Assembly (NCBI RefSeq): GCF_006442975.2
Contig: NZ_CP083954.1
Coordinates: forward strand, 3,107,501-3,171,500
Length of the DNA: 64,000 bases
Direction of reading: 5' to 3'
From: Mesorhizobium sp. B2-1-1
GTDB lineage: Bacteria > Pseudomonadota > Alphaproteobacteria > Rhizobiales > Rhizobiaceae
In this document: positions 26,609-34,894 of the stretch, in pieces
How the letters are laid out: the number at the start of each line of letters is the position of its first letter
Position numbering within the stretch: the stretch's first letter is position 1
The notes under the pieces: generated by a model
Databases searched by the model: none
What the model saw: only the letters and a program-made list of their open reading frames with translations
What the model was told of the DNA's origin: nothing
Made by a program: the position numbers and the translations under genes

Positions 26609-26809
26609 TTCCTTTCCCTCCGGAGGGAGGAAAGGTGGCGCTGCGAAGCAGCGACGGATTGGGGGAAGGCGGTGATCGAACGCGCGGTCCGCAGACAGGC
26701 AGGCGCAACCCGGCGGGTGCGAGAACCGCGACTGCCGAGCTCGTCGACCCCCACTCCGTCTCGGCTTCGCCGAGCCACCTCTCCCCCGATCGACGGGGGA
26801 GAGGAAAGG
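26609..26809. repeat. Inverted pair of palindromic CTTTCCCTC/GAGGAAAGG modules between cobO and cbiB
   Basis: A module starting CCTTTCCCTCCGGAGGGAGG (26611-26630), followed by AAAGGTGGCGCTGCGAAGCAGCGACGG, recurs on the opposite strand at about 26809-26748. There it reads CCTTTCCTCTCCCCCGTCG, then GGAGAGGTGGCTCGGCGAAG. The two copies face each other in the 331-base gap between convergent cobO and cbiB. Several open frames crossing it are artefacts of the repeat. It is the same style of element as at 19708-19896 and may terminate both transcripts. Confidence 0.65.
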
Positions 26810-26872
26810 CGCGAACCTGTTGCAGCCCGGCTCCCTTCCTCCCCTTCGGGAGAGAACTCACGGGGGGTGAGA

Positions 26873-27841
26873 TCATGCCAGAATGACGATCGCCGAAACC
26901 ACGCCGAACAGCGCGATCAACAGGCAGTCGGCGACACGATAAAGTTTCAGCGCCCGCCTTATGTCGATGCTGTCGGCTTCGCGCCGGCCGCCTTCGCCCA
27001 TGAACGCGTCGTCGACCGTTACGCCGCCATAGCTGCGCGGCCCGGCGAGGGCCAGGCCGAGCCCGCCCGCCATCGCCGCCTCCGGCCAGCCGGCATTGGG
27101 CGAGCGGTGCTTTTTCGCGTCGCGCCGCACCGCCTGCCATGCGGCTTTCGCGTCGGCGCCTTTCACCAGGAAAGCCGCCAACGTGATGAGCAACGCCGTC
27201 AGCCGCGACGCCGGCAGGTTGATCCAATCGTCGAAGCGTGCGGCTGCCCTGCCGAATGCTTCGTGGCGCGGCGTGCGATGGCCGATCATCGAATCGGCGG
27301 TGTTGGCGGCCTTGTAGGCGGCGCCGCCGGCGAGGCCGCCGACGCCCGTCCAGAAGGCGGGGGCAACGATGCCGTCGGAAAAATTCTCGGCCAGGCTCTC
27401 GATCGCCGCGCGGCAGACGCCGGCCCTGTCGAGGGTTTCGGGATCGCGGCCGACGATGCGCGAGACGGCGGCGCGGCCCATGTCGAGGCCGCCCGAGTCG
27501 AGCGCATCGGCGACGGCCTCGACATGCTCATAAAGGCTCCGCTGCGACAGGAACGATGTTGCCAGAAGGGCGGTGATGAACAGTCCCAGGGGAATGAACC
27601 AGAGCAGGATCTGCACGCACAGGCCAATTAGCGCCGGCACCAGCACGATGACCAGAAGCGCCTGGACACCACGTTGGCGACGCAGTGCGTCGGGATCAGT
27701 GGCGCGGTTGAGCCTGCGATCGAGAAAGGATATCAGCCAGCCAAACCACGTCACGGGATGGCCGATGGCGCGAAACAGCCAGTCGGGGTAGCCCAGCGCG
27801 GATTCGATGGCCAATGACAGGAAAGCGATCAGGACTGACAT
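26873..27841 (-). CDS. cbiB: Adenosylcobinamide-phosphate synthase (CbiB/CobD)
   Basis: This inner-membrane enzyme attaches (R)-1-amino-2-propanol O-2-phosphate to adenosylcobyric acid. The 322-residue protein has several membrane helices and family motifs. These include GYPDWLFRAIGHPVTWFGWLI at the start, ESLAENFSDGIVAPAFWTGVGGLAGGAAYKAANTADSMIGH, and NAGWPEAAMAGGLGLALAGPRSYGG. The start ATG (27841-27839) overlaps the start ATG of divergent cobC in a CATG. In rhizobial usage this gene is called cobD. Confidence 0.94.
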   Translation of the reverse strand: MSVLIAFLSLAIESALGYPDWLFRAIGHPVTWFGWLISFLDRRLNRATDPDALRRQRGVQALLVIVLVPALIGLCVQILLWFIPLGLFITALLATSFLSQRSLYEHVEAVADALDSGGLDMGRAAVSRIVGRDPETLDRAGVCRAAIESLAENFSDGIVAPAFWTGVGGLAGGAAYKAANTADSMIGHRTPRHEAFGRAAARFDDWINLPASRLTALLITLAAFLVKGADAKAAWQAVRRDAKKHRSPNAGWPEAAMAGGLGLALAGPRSYGGVTVDDAFMGEGGRREADSIDIRRALKLYRVADCLLIALFGVVSAIVILA

Positions 27842-28886
27842 GAAGCTTCTTGAAGGAGCGGTGGACCATGGTGGAAGTCTCGGCCGGGCAAGGGCGCTTT
27901 TCCCCAACGCCCCCCAGCCTTTCGTCGACCTCTCGACCGGAATCAATCCGCACTCCTACCCGCTTTTCGAGCTGCCCGCCACCTCGCTGTCGCGATTGCC
28001 GGAAGCGGGGCGGGCGCGTGAGCTGACGGCGATCGCAGCCAGTAGCTATGGTGCGCCCTCGCCAGCCAATGTCGTCGCTGCGCCCGGTACGCAGATCCTG
28101 CTGCCGCGCGTGGCATCGCTGGTCGCGCCGGGCAGGGCGCTCGTTCTAGGGCCGACCTATGCCGAACATGCCCGCGCGGCGGCGATCGCGGGGCACGAGG
28201 TGACCGAAGTCAGCGATTTCGCTGATCTGGCGAATGCCGACCTTGCCGTCGTGGTCAACCCGAACAACCCGGATGGGCGCATCGTCGAGCGCGACCGGCT
28301 GCTGGCGCTGGCCGCCGGTTTGCGCGCCAAGGGCGGGCTGCTGGTCGTCGACGAGGCGTTCATGGATGTCGGCCCGCGCGAACACAGCCTTGCCGGCGAT
28401 GTCGGCCAGGGCGGCATCGTCGTGCTGCGTTCTTTCGGCAAGTTTTTTGGGCTGGCCGGCCTGCGGCTTGGATTCGCGCTTGCCGATGCGCCGACGGCCC
28501 AACGGCTGGAAACGCAATTCGGACCTTGGGCCGTCGCCGGCCCGGCGCTGGAATATGGCATTCGCGCACTTGCCGATATCGGCTGGCAGGACGCGATGCG
28601 CGCGTCGCTGGCGGAGGTATCGGCTCGGCTCGACGGGCTGTTCGGTCGTTTCGGCGTGCCTGCCGCGGGCGGCACCACATTGTTCCGCTATCTCAGGCTG
28701 TCGGATGCCGCCGGCTTGTTTTCTGTGCTTGGGGAACGCGGCATCCTGCTTCGCCATTTCACCGACCGCCCGCATGTCCTGCGGGCCGGCCTGCCGGGGA
28801 ACGGGGAGGAGTGGCTGCGGCTTGAATCCGCCCTTGCCGAATGGGCGGCCCGGCGCGAGGATCGAGCGGAAGGTATCAAACCATGA
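27840..28886 (+). CDS. cobC: Threonine-phosphate decarboxylase (CobC/CobD type)
   Basis: This PLP enzyme makes (R)-1-amino-2-propanol O-2-phosphate from L-threonine O-3-phosphate, the substrate of the CbiB step encoded divergently. The 348-residue fold-type I aminotransferase shows DLSTGINPHSYP (30-41), PNNPDGR (141-147), DEAF (171-174) and the PLP lysine K201 in SFGKFFGLAGLRLGF. AGGA lies about 7 bases before ATG 27840. A longer frame from 27807 would run into cbiB and lacks support. The next gene overlaps by 4 bases. Confidence 0.92.
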   Translation: MKLLEGAVDHGGSLGRARALFPNAPQPFVDLSTGINPHSYPLFELPATSLSRLPEAGRARELTAIAASSYGAPSPANVVAAPGTQILLPRVASLVAPGRALVLGPTYAEHARAAAIAGHEVTEVSDFADLANADLAVVVNPNNPDGRIVERDRLLALAAGLRAKGGLLVVDEAFMDVGPREHSLAGDVGQGGIVVLRSFGKFFGLAGLRLGFALADAPTAQRLETQFGPWAVAGPALEYGIRALADIGWQDAMRASLAEVSARLDGLFGRFGVPAAGGTTLFRYLRLSDAAGLFSVLGERGILLRHFTDRPHVLRAGLPGNGEEWLRLESALAEWAARREDRAEGIKP

Positions 28887-29392
28887 TCCATGTCTGCTCG
28901 CTGGCAAAGGTCGAGGAAACGGTGGCGAGGACCGGCGCCGAGCGGCTGCTGTCGCTGTTGGCCGCCGGCACCGATGTGCTCCGCCCGGCCTCGATCATGA
29001 GGGAAAACCATCTGCACCTGGTCATGCACGACATCGCGGCGGCGCAGGATGGCATGACCATGCCGGGCGAGGAGCATGTGCGCAATCTGCTCGATTTCGC
29101 GCGCCGCTGGGACCGCGCAAGGCCGATGGTCGTTCACTGTTATGCCGGCATCAGCCGCTCGACAGCCTCCGCCTATATCATCGCTGCCGCGCTGGCGCCG
29201 AAACGCGACGAGGCCGAGCTGGCCCGGACGTTGCGGAGGTTGTCGCCTTCGGCGACGCCCAATCCGCGGCTGATCGCGGTGGCCGACGCGCTGCTTGGTC
29301 GAGGCGGCCGCATGATCGCGGCAATCGAAGCGATCGGGCGCGGCGCCGATGCCTTTGAAGGCAACCCGTTCGAACTGAGGATCGACGGCTAG
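28883..29392 (+). CDS. Protein-tyrosine-phosphatase-like (dual-specificity) protein
   Basis: The 169-residue protein has the cysteine phosphatase P-loop HCYAGISRS (H85, C86, R92) and an upstream candidate general-acid region (HDIAAAQDGM, about 49-58). It belongs to the small rhizobial tyrosine-phosphatase family; the substrate is unknown. It overlaps the cobC stop by 4 bases, so it is translated with a cobalamin gene. Whether it acts on a corrinoid intermediate, such as AdoCbl-5'-phosphate, or on proteins cannot be told from sequence. Confidence 0.82.
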   Translation: MIHVCSLAKVEETVARTGAERLLSLLAAGTDVLRPASIMRENHLHLVMHDIAAAQDGMTMPGEEHVRNLLDFARRWDRARPMVVHCYAGISRSTASAYIIAAALAPKRDEAELARTLRRLSPSATPNPRLIAVADALLGRGGRMIAAIEAIGRGADAFEGNPFELRIDG

Positions 29393-29395
29393 AGG

Positions 29396-30199
29396 CTACT
29401 TCAGCCAATCGGCGAGCTTCGCCTTGCGTACGTCCCTAAGCAGGCTGACGAAACCATCAGCCTGATGTTCCGCTGTCAGCCGACCTTTTTCAGCCGTGGC
29501 AATGCTGGCGTCGCCGACCACGCCGTTCGGGTTGAGATCGCTGGCGATCCAGGCGAAGGCGTGGGTGCCGGTGTGCCGCAGCAGCGCGAATTCCTTCTCG
29601 GCCTTGGCGACATTGGACACGAAATTGTCGGCCCTGGCCATGTCGACGAGATCCGGCCGGAAATGCAGCATCAGCGAGGTCTCGACGTCGCCGCCATGGA
29701 TGCCGTGGCGGTCCTCGAGTTCGGTGTACATGCCGGCCGGGCGGCCGAAGCGTTGCCAACTGGTCTTCACCGCCAGCATCTTTTCGCGCACCCGCAATTC
29801 GCGCGTGACGATGCCCATGATCTCCTCGTTGCCGCCATGCGAGTTGACGACGACCAGCTTGCGCACGCCTGCCCGCGCAATCGACACGCCAAGCTCGGTC
29901 CAGGCGTCCGCCAGCGTCGTTGCCGGCAAAGTAAGCGTGCCCGGCGCGTGAAGATGCTCGTTCGATTTGCCCACCGCCTGGACCGGAAGGATGCGGATGT
30001 CGAGATCGTCGGGCAGGCGGGCGATCACCGTGTCGAGCATGCCGTTCATGATCGAGGTGTCGGTCGAGACAGGCAGATGCGGTCCATGCTGCTCGATCGC
30101 CGCCACCGGCAGTACGGCGATCGTCGCTTCGGGATCGATCGAGGCATATTCGGTGGTCCGATAGTCACCCCACCACACACGTCTTTTTGCTACGGTCAT
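29396..30199 (-). CDS. Creatininase family amidohydrolase
   Basis: The 267-residue protein has the creatininase metal-site signature LPVAAIEQHGPHLPVSTD (E36, H38, D47). VNSHGGN and a later glutamate-containing IHGGDVETSLMLHFRP segment follow, matching the family length. Members open cyclic amides (creatinine, hydantoin-like or formamidopyrimidine rings). The gene ends 4 bases from the phosphatase gene, convergently. Its neighbours are a Rid-like gene on the same strand and a divergent transporter with a cytosine-deaminase-like enzyme, so a pyrimidine or cyclic-amide substrate is likely. Confidence 0.85.
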   Translation of the reverse strand: MTVAKRRVWWGDYRTTEYASIDPEATIAVLPVAAIEQHGPHLPVSTDTSIMNGMLDTVIARLPDDLDIRILPVQAVGKSNEHLHAPGTLTLPATTLADAWTELGVSIARAGVRKLVVVNSHGGNEEIMGIVTRELRVREKMLAVKTSWQRFGRPAGMYTELEDRHGIHGGDVETSLMLHFRPDLVDMARADNFVSNVAKAEKEFALLRHTGTHAFAWIASDLNPNGVVGDASIATAEKGRLTAEHQADGFVSLLRDVRKAKLADWLK

Positions 30200-30253
30200 G
30201 TCATGCCTCTTCGATGAACGGTGAGACCTAGCGCGAGATACACGGCGTGTCGA

Positions 30254-30637
30254 TCACCCGGCCGCGATGGCCTCGACCTCGACCTTGAATTCAGGCCGGG
30301 CAAATCCGCTGACGATCATCAGGGTCGAGGCCGGCGCGGGGTTCGAAAAAAGCCGGTCGCGAACATCCATATAGGGTCTCAGATGCGCGCGGTCGGTGGC
30401 ATAGGCGTTGATGCGAACGATATCGCCGAGCCCCAGCCCCGCCTCGCCGAGGATCGCGGCGATGTTCTTGAAGCAAAGCTCGGCCTGGGCGCCGGCGTCT
30501 TCGGGGATCTGGTCGTCCGCCGTGATCGCGACCTGGCCTGAACACAACACCAGCCGCTTGCCCGGGGGCACTTCGACGCCGTGACTGTAGCGGGCAAAAG
30601 GCGGCTTGATCGACTTCGGGGTGAGGAACTTGAACAT
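30254..30637 (-). CDS. RidA/YjgF-family protein lacking the deaminase arginine
   Basis: The 127-residue protein is a YjgF/Rid trimer-fold protein, with FARYSHGVEV, LVLCSGQVAI and a C-terminal KVEVEAIA. In canonical RidA an arginine in the PARS motif hydrolyses imines. Here the matching segment is PASTLMIV, with S104 at that position, so classical enamine/imine deaminase activity is unlikely. It resembles Rid4-7-type members found in catabolic clusters. It is probably co-transcribed with the creatininase-like gene (54-base gap). Confidence 0.85.
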   Translation of the reverse strand: MFKFLTPKSIKPPFARYSHGVEVPPGKRLVLCSGQVAITADDQIPEDAGAQAELCFKNIAAILGEAGLGLGDIVRINAYATDRAHLRPYMDVRDRLFSNPAPASTLMIVSGFARPEFKVEVEAIAAG

Positions 30638-30825
30638 GGCAATCTCCTGGATACCGCCAGCCTAAGACTGGATTCATCACAGCTTCAAGATGGCGGTGCA
30701 TGTCGCCGGTGCGATTGTGGACAGGCGTTTAAAAAATAGGCACGATGCCTCCGGTGCAGCACGACCTTTCCGGCGTTCGCAGATGGCTGTGGTGCAGGCG
30801 GGCGGGTCCCGGCGCGAGACGCCGG

Positions 30826-30841
30826 TGGCATGTGTCTTGCT
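30826..30841 (+). promoter_or_regulatory. Predicted sigma-54 (RpoN) promoter
   Basis: TGGCATGTGTCTTGCT at 30826-30841 matches the RpoN consensus TGGCAYG-N4-TTGCW, with GG (30827-30828) and GC (30839-30840) exactly 10 bases apart. It lies 65 bases before the substrate-binding protein start, the correct side and distance for a leader. Sigma-54 control would link this uptake operon to nitrogen status through NtrC or another enhancer-binding protein. GGTGCA half-sites occur upstream (about 30753 and 30791), but I see no correctly spaced NtrC palindrome. Confidence 0.65.
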
Positions 30842-30906
30842 TCTTGAATCTCTGGTGTCGAGCCTGGCGCGTGGCGCGCCGGAGCAAACAAAGGGTGGTG
30901 GTGTCG

Positions 30907-31911
30907 ATGTACGGAAAACTGAAGATGTCGGTAGCGGCGGTGGCCGTGCTTGCGGCGAGCACGCTTGGTGCCGCGGCAAATGAAAAAGTCACCTTCGGCA
31001 CCAACTGGCTGGCCGAGCCGGAACATGGCGGCTACTACCAGGCCGTGGCCGACGGCACCTATGCCGCCTGCGGCCTCGACGTCACCATCATGCAGGGCGG
31101 CCCGCAGGTCAGCGGCCGGCCGATGCTCCTGGCCGGCAAGATCGATTTCTACATGGGCGGCAACCTGCTGTCGGCCTTCGACGCCGTCCAGCAAGGCATT
31201 CCGATGCGCGTGGTGGCGGCCGATTTCCAGAAGGATCCGCAGGTCATCATGTCCCATCCCGGCGAGGGGCTGGACAAATGGGAGGACCTGAAGAACGCCG
31301 AGCAGTACATTCTGGGTGACGAGGGCGCGCAGACCTTCTTCCAGTGGATGATCATCGAACTCGGCTTCGACGCGGCCAAGCGCGTGCCCTACACCTACAA
31401 CACTGCTCCCTTCCTCGCCAACAACAAGTCGATCCAGCAAGGCTATGTCACCTCCGAGCCGTTCGCGGTCAAAAAGGAAGGCGGCTTCGTGCCCAACCAG
31501 TTCCTGCTCGCCGACTATGGCTGGGACACCTATTCGACGACGATCGAGGTGATGCAGGACACGATCGACAAGAAGCCGGAGGTGGTCCAGTGCTTCGTCG
31601 ATGGCTCGGCCAAGGGCTGGTACAAATATCTCTACGGCGACAACAAGGCCGCCAACGACATGATCAAGAAAGACAATCCTGACATGACGGATGAGCAGAT
31701 CGCTTTCTCGATCGAGCAGATGAAGAAGTTCGGCCTGGCCGATTCCGGCGACACCGAGAAGCTCGGCATCGGCGCCATGAACGAGGCGCGGATCAAGAGT
31801 TTTTACGACAAGATGGTCAAGGCCAAGGTCACGCCCGCCGGCATCGACATCACGAAAGCCTACACGCTGGCCTTCGTCAACAAGGGCGTCGGGCTCGAGC
31901 TGAAGAAATAG
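30907..31911 (+). CDS. ABC transporter substrate-binding protein, NMT1/THI5-like
   Basis: The 334-residue protein has a signal peptide (about 1-24, cut after GAAA). A periplasmic binding domain of the NMT1/THI5 type follows (KVTFGTNWLAEPEHGGYYQAVADGTYAACGLDV). This family binds pyrimidine precursors, aromatic sulphonates, riboflavin or similar heterocycles. ATG 30907 is used; GTG 30901 is closer to AAAGGG and is an alternative. The ATPase and permease follow directly. The downstream cytosine-deaminase-like enzyme suggests a pyrimidine-like substrate. Confidence 0.88.
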   Translation: MYGKLKMSVAAVAVLAASTLGAAANEKVTFGTNWLAEPEHGGYYQAVADGTYAACGLDVTIMQGGPQVSGRPMLLAGKIDFYMGGNLLSAFDAVQQGIPMRVVAADFQKDPQVIMSHPGEGLDKWEDLKNAEQYILGDEGAQTFFQWMIIELGFDAAKRVPYTYNTAPFLANNKSIQQGYVTSEPFAVKKEGGFVPNQFLLADYGWDTYSTTIEVMQDTIDKKPEVVQCFVDGSAKGWYKYLYGDNKAANDMIKKDNPDMTDEQIAFSIEQMKKFGLADSGDTEKLGIGAMNEARIKSFYDKMVKAKVTPAGIDITKAYTLAFVNKGVGLELKK

Positions 31912-31922
31912 GCCGTCCCAGC

Positions 31923-32753
31923 ATGATGCGGGAACAGGTAGCGCAGGCGCCGGCGAACGGGTCCGACACGGCTCCGGCATTGTTGGCGCTGCGGGGCGTC
32001 GGCAAGGTCTTTTCCAATGGCGTGACGGCGCTCGCCGACGTCGACCTGACGATCCGGGAAGGGGATTTCCTCAGCCTGCTCGGGCCGTCCGGCTGCGGCA
32101 AGTCGACGGCGCTGCGGCTGATCGCCGGCCTGTCAACGCCGACCTCCGGCATGCTCGACTGGCGTGCGGGCGGTTCGCTCGACCGCTCGAACATCGGCTT
32201 CGTGTTCCAGGAGCCGACATTGCTGCCCTGGGCCAGCGTCTTCGACAATGTCTGGCTGCCGCTCAGGCTGAAGGGCGTCAGCCGCGCCAAGGCGGCACCG
32301 GTGGTGACCGAGATGCTGGCAAGGGTTCATCTCACCGGCTTCGAGAACGCCGTGCCGCGCGAATTGTCGGGCGGCATGAAGATGCGCGTCTCGATCGCAC
32401 GGGCCCTGGTGACCAAGCCGCGCGTGCTTTTGATGGATGAGCCGTTCGCGGCCCTCGACGAAATCACTCGCTTCAAGCTCAACAACGATCTGCTGGAGTT
32501 GTGGCAGGACGAGCGCTTCACCGTCGTCTTCGTCACGCATAGCGTCTTCGAAAGCGTGTTTTTGTCCAACAGGGTTGTCGTGATGGCGGCGCGGCCAGGC
32601 AGGATCTTCGACGAGCTTGCCATTGATGCGGCCTATCCGCGCGACGAGGCCTTTCGCACCTCACCCGATTATGCGGCGCTGTGCCGGCAGACGTCCGACG
32701 TGCTGGTCAAGGCCATCAACTCAATTGCAGGCTCGCATCATGACGGCCATTGA
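31923..32753 (+). CDS. ABC transporter ATP-binding protein (nitrate/sulphonate/pyrimidine type)
   Basis: The 276-residue ATPase shows Walker A GPSGCGKST (54-62), Q-loop VFQEPTLLPWASVFDN, signature LSGGMKMRVSIARAL and Walker B LLMDEPFAALDE, followed by the H-loop in VTHS. These motifs, including LPWASVFDNV, are typical of the SsuB/TauB/ThiZ subfamily. It is 11 bases after the binding protein and overlaps the permease start by 14 bases. The N-terminal 20 residues are non-conserved. Confidence 0.92.
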   Translation: MMREQVAQAPANGSDTAPALLALRGVGKVFSNGVTALADVDLTIREGDFLSLLGPSGCGKSTALRLIAGLSTPTSGMLDWRAGGSLDRSNIGFVFQEPTLLPWASVFDNVWLPLRLKGVSRAKAAPVVTEMLARVHLTGFENAVPRELSGGMKMRVSIARALVTKPRVLLMDEPFAALDEITRFKLNNDLLELWQDERFTVVFVTHSVFESVFLSNRVVVMAARPGRIFDELAIDAAYPRDEAFRTSPDYAALCRQTSDVLVKAINSIAGSHHDGH

Positions 32754-33588
32754 CGGTGCATTGAAACTCGACCCCGAGGAAGCACGCCGCGCGCGCCAGG
32801 AGCGGCTCGAGCGGATCGGCCGCTGGGTTCTGCCGCTGGCGATCATGATCCTGGCGATCTGGCTGTGGGACCGTATCTGCGTGTGGAATGAAATTCCGCA
32901 ATACATCCTGCCGCGTCCCGGTGTGGTGCTGGCAACGCTCTACAACGACGCCGGCCTGCTGTTCTCCGCACTGCTGGTCACCTTGCGCATCACCTTCCTC
33001 AGTCTGCTCCTTGCCGTCATCGGCGGCGTCGGGCTGGCGGTGCTGTTCGCGCAGTCGAAATGGGTGGAGATGTCGTTCTTTCCCTTCGCCATCGTGCTGC
33101 AGGTGACGCCGATCGTGGCCATCTTCCCGCTGATCAACATCTATGTCGACAACCAGACGACCAAGCTTCTGCTCTGCGCCTGGATTGTCGCCTTCTTTCC
33201 GATCCTCTCCAACACCACCCTCGGCCTGAACTCGGTCGACCGCAATCTGCGCGACCTGTTCAAGCTCAACGGCGCAACGCGCTGGCAGCAATTGCGCTAT
33301 CTCAGGCTGCCGGCGGCGATGCCGTATTTTCTCGGCGGGCTGAAGATCGCCGGCGGCCTGTCGCTGATCGGCGCGGTGGTGGCCGAGTTCGTCGCCGGCG
33401 CCACCGGCCAGTCTTCGGGCCTCGCCTCGCGCATCATCGAGGCCGGCTACCGGCTGAACGCGCCCAGGCTGTTCGCGGCGCTGTTCCTGATCTCGCTGAC
33501 CGGCATCCTGATCTTCCTCGTGCTGTCGCTGATTTCGCATCTCATCTTACGGCGCTGGCACGAGAGCGCGCTGAAGCAGGAGCGGTAG
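32740..33588 (+). CDS. ABC transporter permease (SsuC/TauC/ThiX type)
   Basis: The 282-residue inner-membrane protein has about six helices. The permease-ATPase coupling loop is DLFKLNGATRWQQLRYLRLPAAMPYFLGGLKIAGGLSLIGAVVAEF (EAA motif region, about 205-250). The ATG at 32740 was chosen because the family begins with a short soluble N-terminus before helix 1; longer frames overlap the ATPase gene. The hydrolase gene starts 4 bases after its stop. Confidence 0.9.
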   Translation: MTAIDGALKLDPEEARRARQERLERIGRWVLPLAIMILAIWLWDRICVWNEIPQYILPRPGVVLATLYNDAGLLFSALLVTLRITFLSLLLAVIGGVGLAVLFAQSKWVEMSFFPFAIVLQVTPIVAIFPLINIYVDNQTTKLLLCAWIVAFFPILSNTTLGLNSVDRNLRDLFKLNGATRWQQLRYLRLPAAMPYFLGGLKIAGGLSLIGAVVAEFVAGATGQSSGLASRIIEAGYRLNAPRLFAALFLISLTGILIFLVLSLISHLILRRWHESALKQER

Positions 33589-33592
33589 CGCC

Positions 33593-34894
33593 TTGATTCC
33601 GAACACAGGTTCATACCGGCTCGCCAACGCACGCGTTCATCGGTCCGTCACGCCTGGCCTTGCCGCGCCCTTCGACGGCGACGGTTTCGCACTTGCCGAC
33701 ATCGCGGTGGGCGACGGCAAGATTTCCAGCATTGCTGTTCCTGGCAGATCGAACGCACCTGCCGATGAGATCCACCTCGGCGGGCGGATTCTGCTGCCGT
33801 GCTTCATCGATTGCCACACCCATATCGACAAGGGCCATATCTGGCCGCGAAAACCCAATCCTGACGGCACTTTCATCGGGGCGCTGAATGCCACAGGTGC
33901 CGACCGCACTGACCGCTGGAGTGCCGAGGACGTGGCGCGGCGCATGGATTTCTCGCTGCGCTGCGCCTACGCGCATGGCACCAAAGCACTGCGCACGCAT
34001 CTGGACAGTGTCCCGCCGCAGGAGGAAATCTCCTGGCCGGTGTTCGAGACGATGCGCGAGAGGTGGCGCGGCCGCATCGAGTTGCAGGGCGCCTGCCTGA
34101 TTGGCGTCGAGGGCGTGCGCGACAAGAATTGGTTCGACAGGCTGGCCAAAAGGGTGGCCGCCGCCAAGGGCGTGCTTGGCGTCGTCACCTACATGGTGCC
34201 GGATCTGGAAGAACTGCTCGACCATGTCTTCTCCCAAGCCGTCAAGCATGGCCTCGATCTCGATTTCCATGCCGACGAGACCGACGACGTCGCGGCGATC
34301 TCGCTGAAGAAGATCGCCGAGGCGTCGCTGTGGAGCGGCTTCGAGGGCAAGATCCTCGTCGGCCACTGCTGTTCGCTGGCGCGCCAGCCGGACCTCGAGG
34401 TGCTGGACACGCTGGACAAGGTGGCGAAAGCCGGGCTGGCGATCGTCTCGCTGCCGATGTGCAATCTCTATCTGCAGGACCGGCGGCGCGATCAAACCAC
34501 GCCGCGCTGGCGTGGGGTGACGCTGCTGCACGAGATGAAGGCGAGGGGCATTCCGATCGCGGTCGCTTCCGACAATACCCGCGATCCGTTCTATGCCTAT
34601 GGCGATCTCGACATGCTGGAGGTCTACCGCATGGCGACGCGCATCCTGCATTTCGATCATCCGGTCGCCGATTGGCCGCAGGCCGTCACGGCAACGCCGG
34701 CTGATGTGATGCGGCTCGATGGTTTCGGCACGCTTGCCGCCGGCGGGGATGCCGATTTCATTGTCTTCAAGGGCCGCAGCTGGACGGAATTGCTGTCGCG
34801 GCCCGAATCGGATCGCATCGTCGTGCGCGCCGGGCGCGCAATCGACCGGCAATTGCCCGACTATGCCGAACTCGACGAGCTGATGGTGGACTGA
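33593..34894 (+). CDS. Cytosine deaminase-like amidohydrolase
   Basis: The 433-residue protein is a TIM-barrel metal-dependent hydrolase. The metal/active-site residues are spaced like those of E. coli CodA: H75 and H77 (FIDCHTHIDKGH), H226 (DFHADETDD), H258 (VGHCCSLA) and D327 (ASDNTRDPF). It should deaminate or hydrolyse a cytosine-like or related ring. The start is TTG 33593, about 10 bases after a GGAG; no nearby ATG fits. It overlaps the flavoprotein gene by one base and belongs to the transporter operon. Confidence 0.85.
   Translation: MIPNTGSYRLANARVHRSVTPGLAAPFDGDGFALADIAVGDGKISSIAVPGRSNAPADEIHLGGRILLPCFIDCHTHIDKGHIWPRKPNPDGTFIGALNATGADRTDRWSAEDVARRMDFSLRCAYAHGTKALRTHLDSVPPQEEISWPVFETMRERWRGRIELQGACLIGVEGVRDKNWFDRLAKRVAAAKGVLGVVTYMVPDLEELLDHVFSQAVKHGLDLDFHADETDDVAAISLKKIAEASLWSGFEGKILVGHCCSLARQPDLEVLDTLDKVAKAGLAIVSLPMCNLYLQDRRRDQTTPRWRGVTLLHEMKARGIPIAVASDNTRDPFYAYGDLDMLEVYRMATRILHFDHPVADWPQAVTATPADVMRLDGFGTLAAGGDADFIVFKGRSWTELLSRPESDRIVVRAGRAIDRQLPDYAELDELMVD

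Noticed and set aside
26548..27631. Plus-strand frames across the cobO-cbiB gap and opposite cbiB
   Set aside because: They are composed of palindromic repeat translation and cbiB antisense.
30740..30757. NtrC-like GCAC/GTGC palindrome upstream of the sigma-54 promoter
   Set aside because: The spacing is 10 bases rather than the 7 of the known site, so it was not annotated.
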